DNA of 64,000 bases from Microlunatus antarcticus (lineage in GTDB: Bacteria; Actinomycetota; Actinomycetes; Propionibacteriales; Propionibacteriaceae). The position numbers were made by a program, and so were the translations under genes. Below are positions 58,251 to 64,000 of this stretch, piece by piece. The notes under the pieces were generated by a model, which saw only the letters and a program-made list of their open reading frames with translations, was not told where the DNA came from and ran no database searches. The DNA is taken from contig NZ_JACHZG010000001.1 of the NCBI RefSeq assembly GCF_014193425.1, positions 1,736,001 through 1,800,000 on the forward strand. The letters are read 5' to 3'. Each line of letters opens with the position of its first letter. The first letter of the stretch is position 1.

Positions 58251-58264
58251 ACCGTCTGGACGGT
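58251..58264. promoter_or_regulatory. Probable TetR operator
   Basis: ACCGTC and GACGGT around TG, within a longer partly symmetric ACCGACCGTCTGGACGGTAG. It touches the -10 element TAGGCT (58264-58269) of the MFS gene. Confidence 0.65.
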
Positions 58265-58269
58265 AGGCT
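58264..58269 (+). promoter_or_regulatory. -10 element, leaderless promoter of the DHA2-type MFS gene
   Basis: TAGGCT with 6 nt to the ATG at 58276; overlapped by the probable TetR operator. Confidence 0.55.
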
Positions 58270-58275
58270 AGTTCC

Positions 58276-59805
58276 ATGAGCAGCAGCCTTCTCGACCGTC
58301 GTCCCTCGGGCCGCTCCGGCGCCGGTGCCGACGTGCCGTCCGCGCGGCGTCGCTGGGCGGCCCTCGCCGTCCTCGTCCTGGCCGTGGTGCTGCTGTCGGT
58401 CGACGCCACCGTGCTCGCCCTCGCCGTCCCGGCGCTGAGCGCGGCCCTGAGCCCGTCGGCGGAGCAGCTGCTGTGGATCGGGGACGTCTACTCGTTCGCG
58501 CTGGCCGGCCTGCTGGTGACCATGGGCGGCGTCGCCGACCGGATCGGACGACGCCGGCTGCTGGTCATCGGCGCCACGGCTTTCGGCGTCGCCTCGGTGC
58601 TCGCGGCGTTCGCCCCCTCCACGGGGTGGCTCATCGCGGCCCGTGCGCTGCTCGGCGTGGCCGGCGCGACGCTGATGCCCTCGACGCTCTCGATCATCCG
58701 GAACCTCTTCGACGGGCGCCAGCGCACCACCGCCATCTCGATCTGGTCGGCCGCGGCCGCCGGCGGTGCCGCCCTCGGGCCGCTCGTGGGCGGGGCGCTG
58801 CTCGAGCACTTCTGGTGGGGCTCGGTCTTCTTGATCAACGTCCCGATCATCGTGATCATCGTCGTCGGGGCCCTGCTCCTGGTTCCCGAGTCGCGCGACC
58901 CGCGACCGGGTGCGTTCGACCTGGTCAGCGCCGGGCTGTCGTTGGCCGGCGTCGTGCCGCTCGTGTACGCGGTCAAGCAGGTCGCGGGCCACGGCCCGTC
59001 GGTCCACGCCCTCGTGGCGGCCGTCGTCGGGGTGGTCGCGCTGGTGACCTTCGTCCGGCGGCAGCGTCGCCTCGCCGCCCCGCTGATCGACGTCTCGCTC
59101 TTCGCGCGGCCCGCGTTCTCCGGCTCGATCCTGTCCAACCTGGTCTCGGTCTTCGCCTTCAGCGGCCTGCTCTTCTTCTTCTCGCAGTACCTCCAGCTCG
59201 TCCGCGGCTACTCCCCGCTCCAGGCGGGGCTGCGCGAGCTCCCCATCACGGTGGCGTCGATCGCGGTCATCGCCGTCGCCGGGCGCAGCGCGCGCCGTCT
59301 CGGCTACGGCCGGGTGATCGGCGGCGGGCTGTTCCTGGCGTCGGCCGGCATGCTCGGCCTGGCCGCGGCGGAGAGCGCCCCGAGCTACGGGTGGGTGGCC
59401 GCCGCCCTCGTCCTGGTCGGCCTCGGCGTCGGGTTCTCGTTCACCCTGAGCACGGACGCCGTGCTGTCTTCCGTCCCGCGCGAGCGGGCCGGGTCGGCCT
59501 CGGCCGTCTCGGAGACCGCGTACGAGCTCGGCACCGCCCTCGGCATCGCCATCCTCGGCAGCCTGCTGAGCGTGCTCTACCGCCGGGGGCTCCCCGATGC
59601 GGCACCGGCGGTGCGCGAGTCCCTGGCCAGCGCGTCGGGGACGGGTGACGCTCTGCAGCTGGCCGACGCGGTCACGTCGTTCGTGCACGCCATGCAGGTG
59701 ACCTCGGTCGTGGCCGCCGCCTTGCTCGCCGTCGCCGGCGTGATCGCCTGGCGCGTGATCCCGTCGGGCCGACCGACCGCGGGATCGCCGGGCACCGCGC
59801 TCTGA
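58276..59805 (+). CDS. MFS drug exporter, DHA2 (14-TM, EmrB/QacA) type
   Basis: 509 residues with fourteen hydrophobic segments. LSVDATVLALAVPAL in TM1 (family D in the first helix), motif A GGVADRIGRRRLLVIG, motif C-like GAALGPLVGGALLEHFWW. Likely a proton-driven drug or metabolite exporter under control of the divergent TetR protein. The ATG at 58276 is the first base after a leaderless promoter. Confidence 0.92.
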   Translation: MSSSLLDRRPSGRSGAGADVPSARRRWAALAVLVLAVVLLSVDATVLALAVPALSAALSPSAEQLLWIGDVYSFALAGLLVTMGGVADRIGRRRLLVIGATAFGVASVLAAFAPSTGWLIAARALLGVAGATLMPSTLSIIRNLFDGRQRTTAISIWSAAAAGGAALGPLVGGALLEHFWWGSVFLINVPIIVIIVVGALLLVPESRDPRPGAFDLVSAGLSLAGVVPLVYAVKQVAGHGPSVHALVAAVVGVVALVTFVRRQRRLAAPLIDVSLFARPAFSGSILSNLVSVFAFSGLLFFFSQYLQLVRGYSPLQAGLRELPITVASIAVIAVAGRSARRLGYGRVIGGGLFLASAGMLGLAAAESAPSYGWVAAALVLVGLGVGFSFTLSTDAVLSSVPRERAGSASAVSETAYELGTALGIAILGSLLSVLYRRGLPDAAPAVRESLASASGTGDALQLADAVTSFVHAMQVTSVVAAALLAVAGVIAWRVIPSGRPTAGSPGTAL

Positions 59806-59817
59806 CATCGTGAGGCC

Positions 59818-60570
59818 GTGCACCAGATCCTGGCCGGGGCGTTCCTGGCCGGGGCGGGGGTCGTCGCGGGGGTGATCGGCACGGCCGGCGGCATCACGTC
59901 GCTCGTCGCCTACCCGGCGCTGCTCGCGGTGGGGATCCCGCCGCTCGCCGCCAACGTCACCAGCTCCGTCGCCCTGCTGGGCAGCGGGGCCAGCTCGGCG
60001 CTGCGAGCCGGTCCCGACGTCACGGGCCGCACGCGCACCCATCGGCGCTGGATCCCCTTGACCGTCCTGCTCTCGCTGGCGGGTGCGCTGCTCCTGGTCG
60101 TCACCCCGGCCGGCCTCTTCGACCGGCTGGTGCCGTTCCTGGTGCTGACCGGGGCGGTGCTGCTGCTCCTGCAGCCGCGGATCTCCGCCTGGCAGCGCAA
60201 GCGCGACCGCGGGCTCCACCCGGTGGTAGTCGGCGCCGCGGGTGCGGCCGTCGCGCTCTACAACGGCTACTTCGGCGCCGGGTCCGGCATCTTGATGATC
60301 ACGCTCCTGCTGCTGACGACGGAGTCGGTCGTGCACCGCGCGAACGGGCTCAAGAACGTGATCCTGCTGGCCGCCGACGTCCTGCCCGCCGTCGTCTTCG
60401 CCGCGGTCGGCACCGTGGTCTGGCGGGCCGCGCTCCCGCTCGCCGCGGGCGCCGTCGCCGGGGGACTGGTCGGTCCGTCCGTGGCCCGCCGGCTGCCGGA
60501 GGCGCTCCTGCGCGTGCTCATCGGGTGCTGCGGTGTGGCGCTCGCGGCGTACCTGTTCCTCCGGGCCTGA
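59818..60570 (+). CDS. TSUP family (TauE/SafE-like) membrane permease
   Basis: 250 residues, about eight membrane helices arranged as two half-repeats: AGVIGTAGGITSLVAYPALLAVGIPPLAANVTSS and YFGAGSGILMITLLLLTTESVVHRANGLKNV each contain the family's glycine-rich segment followed by the NxxK/NVT element. Members transport sulfite, sulfonates or related anions. GTG start 13 bp after the MFS gene, same strand, so possibly co-transcribed. Confidence 0.88.
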   Translation: MHQILAGAFLAGAGVVAGVIGTAGGITSLVAYPALLAVGIPPLAANVTSSVALLGSGASSALRAGPDVTGRTRTHRRWIPLTVLLSLAGALLLVVTPAGLFDRLVPFLVLTGAVLLLLQPRISAWQRKRDRGLHPVVVGAAGAAVALYNGYFGAGSGILMITLLLLTTESVVHRANGLKNVILLAADVLPAVVFAAVGTVVWRAALPLAAGAVAGGLVGPSVARRLPEALLRVLIGCCGVALAAYLFLRA

Positions 60571-60595
60571 GCGGGTCCCGGCCGAGTGTCCGTGC

Positions 60596-61342
60596 TCAGG
60601 TGCCGTCGACGGGCAGGCGGTAGACGGACACGTGCGAGCCGGAGGTCGCGGTGAAGGGGGAGCCGTCCCAGTCCGCCCAGCGGTGCTCGAGCGCGAAGCC
60701 GGCCAGCTGCGCCATCAGGTCGAGCTCGGCGGGCCAGACGTAGCGGTGCCGGCTGCGGAACAGCTCCGCCTCGGTGCCCTCGCCGAAGCGGAAGTGGTGC
60801 GACACCACGTGCTGGAGCAGGACGTCGTAGGTGTCGAGGCCGATGCGTCCGGGCTCGACGCTGAAGATCGCGGCCGTCCGGTCCGGCGGCAGCCGCTGCA
60901 GGTCCGGCACCCACAGCTCGACGACGAAGCGCCCTCCCGGAGCGAGGTGGGCGGCCGCGTTCCGGAAGCAGGCGACCTGCTCGGACTGCTCGAGCAGGTT
61001 GGAGATGGTGTTGAAGACGAGGTAGACCAGCGCGAACTCGCCCGGCACCCGCGCGTGCGCCATGTCGCCCACGACCACGGGGACGTGCTCCGCGTCGGCC
61101 TTGGTCCGCAACCGGGCGAGCATCGGCTCCGACAGCTCGATGCCGCTGACCCGGATCCCGCGAGCGGCCAGCGGGACCCCGACCCGGCCCGTGCCGATCG
61201 CCAGCTCCAGCGCAGCGCCGCCCTCGGCCAGCTCGACGAGCCGGTCCAGCGTCGGCCCGAGCACCGCGGCCGAGCCCATGGCCCCGAGCTCGGCGTCGTA
61301 CGCCTGCGCCGTCCGTTCGTCCCAGACGTCCGCGTGCTCCAC
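60596..61342 (-). CDS. Class I SAM-dependent methyltransferase
   Basis: 248 residues. ALELAIGTGRVGVPLA (motif I), GIELSEPMLARL (motif post I), VVGDMAHARVPGEFALVYLVFNTISNL (motifs II-III). The start VEHADVWDERTAQAYD is typical of this group; GTG 61342 is chosen over an upstream extension of 12 residues. A small-molecule substrate is likely but unknown. Convergent with the TSUP gene. Confidence 0.87.
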   Translation of the reverse strand: MEHADVWDERTAQAYDAELGAMGSAAVLGPTLDRLVELAEGGAALELAIGTGRVGVPLAARGIRVSGIELSEPMLARLRTKADAEHVPVVVGDMAHARVPGEFALVYLVFNTISNLLEQSEQVACFRNAAAHLAPGGRFVVELWVPDLQRLPPDRTAAIFSVEPGRIGLDTYDVLLQHVVSHHFRFGEGTEAELFRSRHRYVWPAELDLMAQLAGFALEHRWADWDGSPFTATSGSHVSVYRLPVDGT

Positions 61343-61400
61343 GCCCCGCACCCTGCCAGCGTCCGGCCCGCGTGGCACGGGGTTTTACGGGCGGGTCACC

Positions 61401-62189
61401 TCACTCGAGGCGGCCGACCGGCTTCTCGGGGAGGGTGCGGTAGCTCGTGAAGAGGGCGTCGTCGTCGGCGTGGAGGACGTACGCGAGCGCGAGGTCGACC
61501 GGCTCCTCGAGGCCGTCCCCGTGCGTGGTCCGCGAGCCTGGTCCGCCGACGACCTGCGGGGCGTGCGTGAGGAGCAGCTCGTCGACCAGCCCGAGGGCGA
61601 GCAGGTCGCGGTGCAGCGCCGGGCCGCCCTCGCAGAGCAGGCGGGGCTGGCCCCGGCCGGCGAGGTCGTCGAGCACGGCGCGCAGGTCGACCGCGTCGGC
61701 CCCCAGCTGGAGGACCTCGATCCCGGCTGCGCGGAGCGGGTCGAGCCGGGCGGCGGGGGCCGAGGTCGTGGTCGCGACGACCACCGGTCCGCCCGTCCCG
61801 TGGGCCGGCGTGGCGATCTGCGGGTCGAGGTCGGCGCTGGCCGTGACGACGACCAGGGTCGGGTAGGGCGCCAGCCCCTCGGCGGCGCGGACGTCGCGCT
61901 GCCAGTCGGCCAGGTCGACCGCCCGGTAGCCCTCGGACCGCGCCGTCCCGCCGGCGACGACGACGGCGTCGCAGAGCGCCCGGTGCAGGGCGAAGTGGTG
62001 CTGGTCGCTCTCCGGGCTGATGCTGCCCGACGCCGCGTCCGCCCCGGTGATCGAGCCGTCGACGGTGGCGACGAAGTTCGTCCGCAGCCAGGCGTCCGAG
62101 GGGGGCACGGGAAAGCGCAGCAGCTCGACCAGCTCGGCCGGGGTCAGCTCGCCGGCCGGGGTGCCGCGGCGGTCGAAGAGGAGGTGCAC
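61401..62189 (-). CDS. Pyrimidine reductase family protein (RibD C-terminal domain)
   Basis: 262 residues with a RibD_C/DHFR-like fold: WLRTNFVATVDGSITGADAASG, LHRALCDAVVVAGGTARSEGY, LLCEGGPALHRDLLALGLVDELLLTHAP. Such stand-alone proteins reduce riboflavin-pathway-like pyrimidines in some species; substrate not certain. GTG 62189 follows CAGGAT by 6 nt on the minus strand. Divergent from ppk2. Confidence 0.85.
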   Translation of the reverse strand: MHLLFDRRGTPAGELTPAELVELLRFPVPPSDAWLRTNFVATVDGSITGADAASGSISPESDQHHFALHRALCDAVVVAGGTARSEGYRAVDLADWQRDVRAAEGLAPYPTLVVVTASADLDPQIATPAHGTGGPVVVATTTSAPAARLDPLRAAGIEVLQLGADAVDLRAVLDDLAGRGQPRLLCEGGPALHRDLLALGLVDELLLTHAPQVVGGPGSRTTHGDGLEEPVDLALAYVLHADDDALFTSYRTLPEKPVGRLE

Positions 62190-62262
62190 GCCCGCATCCT
62201 GGCACGGTCCCCGGCGCCACCCCGGCCCCTGCGGTCCCGCGTCCACGCGGCATGATCACGAC

Positions 62263-63147
62263 GTGGCGAAGCACAACGACAGGTCCGACCCCGTGGCCGA
62301 GCAGCGACCGCTGGCGGAGCTCCTCCGCCTGCCGGCGGGCCCGGTCGACCTCTCGACGATCGCCACGGACTCCACCGTCGGCTTCCCGGGCCGGGGGAAG
62401 GACGACGTCGGCACCGTCGGTGCCGCCCTCGTGCCCGAGCTCGAGGACCTCCAGGAGCGGCTCTTCGCCAACGGTCGGGCGACGCCGGAGACGGCGCCGC
62501 GCGTGCTGCTCGTCCTGCAGGGGATGGACACCTCCGGCAAGGGCGGCGTGATCAAGCACGCGATCGGCATGGTCGACCCGCAGGGCGTCGACATCACCTC
62601 GTTCAAGTCACCGACGAAGACCGAGCTGGCGCACCCCTTCCTCTGGCGCATCGAGCGCGCGCTGCCGGCGCCGGGGATGGTCGGCATCTTCGACCGCTCG
62701 CACTACGAGGACGTGCTGATCGTCCGGGTGCACGACCTGGTGCCCGAGGCGGTGTGGAGCGCCCGCTACGCCGAGATCAACGCGTGGGAGGAGGCGCTCG
62801 TCGCCGGCGGCACGACCGTCGTCAAGTGCTTCCTGCACGTCTCCCACGACAAGCAGAAGGAACGTCTCCTCGAGCGGCTCGACGACCCCACGAAGTACTG
62901 GAAGTACAACCCCGGCGACGTCGAGGAGCGGCAGCACTGGCCCGCGTACACGGAGGCGTACGAGGCCGCGCTCGAGCAGTGCAGCACGCAGCACGCGCCC
63001 TGGTTCGTCGTGCCGGCCGACCGCAAGTGGTACCGGAACTGGGCCGTCGCCCAGCTGCTCGTCGAGCACCTGCGTGGGCTGGACCTCGCCTGGCCGGCGG
63101 CGGACTTCGACGTCTCGACCGAGCAGGCCCGGGTCGCCGCGTCCTGA
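62263..63147 (+). CDS. ppk2: Polyphosphate kinase 2 family protein
   Basis: 294 residues. Walker A QGMDTSGKGGVIKH, DITSFKSPTKTELAHPFLWR, Walker B-like GIFDRSHYEDVLIVRVH, lid-module KQKERLLERLDDPTKYWKY and APWFVVPADRKWYRNWAVAQLL, the full PPK2 pattern (P-loop nucleotide phosphotransferase using polyphosphate). The subclass (AMP or ADP phosphorylating) cannot be told by eye. GTG 62263 is 6 nt after CATGAT; a longer reading frame upstream crosses the divergent gene and is rejected. Confidence 0.94.
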   Translation: MAKHNDRSDPVAEQRPLAELLRLPAGPVDLSTIATDSTVGFPGRGKDDVGTVGAALVPELEDLQERLFANGRATPETAPRVLLVLQGMDTSGKGGVIKHAIGMVDPQGVDITSFKSPTKTELAHPFLWRIERALPAPGMVGIFDRSHYEDVLIVRVHDLVPEAVWSARYAEINAWEEALVAGGTTVVKCFLHVSHDKQKERLLERLDDPTKYWKYNPGDVEERQHWPAYTEAYEAALEQCSTQHAPWFVVPADRKWYRNWAVAQLLVEHLRGLDLAWPAADFDVSTEQARVAAS

Positions 63148-63230
63148 GCGGGCGTGTCGAGGGTTAGCCCCGGCTCGGCTGGGTAGGGAACTAGAGAGCA
63201 CCACACACGACACACAAGGAGCACTTCCGT

Positions 63231-63815
63231 ATGGCTGAGCGCGACACCTTCATCCGTTCCCTGCACGACCTCGGCATGGCCGCCTGGTTCGGCGGATCCC
63301 TCATGGGTGCCGTCGGCGTCAACGGTGCGGCCGGTGCGGCGAAGGACCCGTCCGAGCGGCTGCGGCTCTCGAGCATCGGCTGGGCCAAGTGGGCCCCCGT
63401 GCAGATCCTCGCCGTCGGCGTGCACGCCGTCGGTGGCATCGGCCTCATGGTCTCCAACCGCAAGCGCCTCGGCAAGCAGCCCGGCGCCGGGTCGGCCACC
63501 GCGGTCAAGCTCGTCCTGACCGGTGTCGCCGCGGGCGTCACCGGCTACTCGGGCTACCTCGGCACCAAGATCGCCAAGCACGCGGACGAGGGCGCCGCCG
63601 GCGCGACCGAGCCGAGCGCGTCGAGCAGCCGCGAGCTGGCCAGCGCGCAGCAGCAGCTCAAGGTCTGCCAGTGGGCCATCCCCGCGCTGACCAGCACCCT
63701 GATCGTGCTCGGCGCGGTCGAGGGCGAGCAGCAGCGTGGCGTGTCCGGGCTCCTCGACCTGGGGGCCGACGAGGCGCTCCACGGCGTGAAGCAGGCCATC
63801 CGCAAGGTCCTCTGA
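63231..63815 (+). CDS. Hypothetical membrane protein
   Basis: 194 residues, four hydrophobic segments (GMAAWFGGSLMGAVGVNGAA, VQILAVGVHAVGGIGLMV, AVKLVLTGVAAGVTGYSGYLG, IPALTSTLIVLGAV) with a Ser/Ala/Glu-rich loop at 120-140. No domain recognised; similar proteins are, as far as I recall, common in actinobacteria. ACAAGGAG lies 9 nt before the ATG. Three bp separate its stop from the next start. Confidence 0.72.
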   Translation: MAERDTFIRSLHDLGMAAWFGGSLMGAVGVNGAAGAAKDPSERLRLSSIGWAKWAPVQILAVGVHAVGGIGLMVSNRKRLGKQPGAGSATAVKLVLTGVAAGVTGYSGYLGTKIAKHADEGAAGATEPSASSSRELASAQQQLKVCQWAIPALTSTLIVLGAVEGEQQRGVSGLLDLGADEALHGVKQAIRKVL

Positions 63816-63817
63816 CC

Positions 63818-64000
63818 GTGGAGATCTTCGAGCGGATCACCTACGCCCGCGATCAGGCCCTCGAGGCCGAGCGCACGGAGCGTCGTCGGCTGGCCGACGC
63901 CGACACCGCCGAGCTGCAGCAGGCGGCCTCGGTCCGGCTGGCCACGCGCCAGGCGGTCCGCGAGGCTCTCGACGACGTCCTGGGCGAGGCCTCCGACCCG
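63818..64000 (+). CDS. Hypothetical protein, 3' truncated by window end
   Basis: 61 codons from GTG 63818 run open to the edge. The visible part (MEIFERITYARDQ, then Ala/Arg/Glu-rich) looks like a helical, perhaps coiled-coil, segment. Close spacing suggests co-transcription with the membrane protein upstream. Unrecognised. Confidence 0.5.
   Translation, partial: MEIFERITYARDQALEAERTERRRLADADTAELQQAASVRLATRQAVREALDDVLGEASDP

Overview
The window is 64 kb of very GC-rich DNA with actinobacterial gene content: DUF4193, DUF3093, DUF3710, DUF3159 and DUF3000 proteins, coproporphyrin-branch heme genes including hemQ, an F420/NADPH reductase-like gene, many GTG starts, GTGA start/stop overlaps and leaderless promoters. 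A member of the Propionibacteriales (Nocardioidaceae or Propionibacteriaceae) is my best guess; the genus cannot be read from the sequence. The first gene lacks its 5' end and the last lacks its 3' end. I saw no rRNA, tRNA, CRISPR array, prophage or insertion sequence.

Layout. 1-6.5 kb: a MoxR-like ATPase and its VWA-domain partner, separated by recQ and by an AbiEi/DUF559 nuclease-like gene that has the same palindrome on both sides. 6.5-13 kb: a DUF3558 lipoprotein, dTDP-rhamnose genes (rmlA divergent from rmlB and an rmlC-rmlD fusion), an MFS transporter and ferrochelatase. 13-45 kb follows, from memory, the gene order of Mycobacterium tuberculosis around Rv2699c-Rv2674: DUF4193, DUF3093, dut, DUF3710, OB-fold protein, DUF3159, two TrkA-type proteins, an APC/KimA-like permease, TRAM methyltransferase, then dxs, rnd, DUF3000, hemE, hemY, hemQ and msrB. 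Into that backbone are set two tandem paralogous secreted beta-propeller/lectin proteins followed by three copies of a 322-bp structured repeat (16.8-23.7 kb), and acnA, HIT, fadBA and a reductase gene further on.

45-64 kb is more accessory: a stand-alone LigD-type polymerase, an RbsD/FucU protein, a large secreted beta-helix protein with three repeated binding modules, a coupled Gfo/Idh-ThuA pair, NUDIX, a beta-lactamase-like protein, a Tat-exported intradiol dioxygenase-like lipoprotein, two MFS exporters with LysR and TetR neighbours, a TSUP permease, a methyltransferase, a RibD-type reductase and PPK2.

How the genes fit together: HemE, HemY and HemQ form one operon, and HemH about 28 kb upstream supplies the iron-insertion step of the coproporphyrin heme pathway. 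The two TrkA-type proteins and the KimA-like permease, transcribed divergently from back-to-back leaderless promoters, look like a potassium-uptake module. FadA and FadB are coupled for beta-oxidation. Rml enzymes supply rhamnose for the cell envelope. The most unusual features are the triplicated structured repeat and the palindrome-bounded AbiEi/DUF559 gene.
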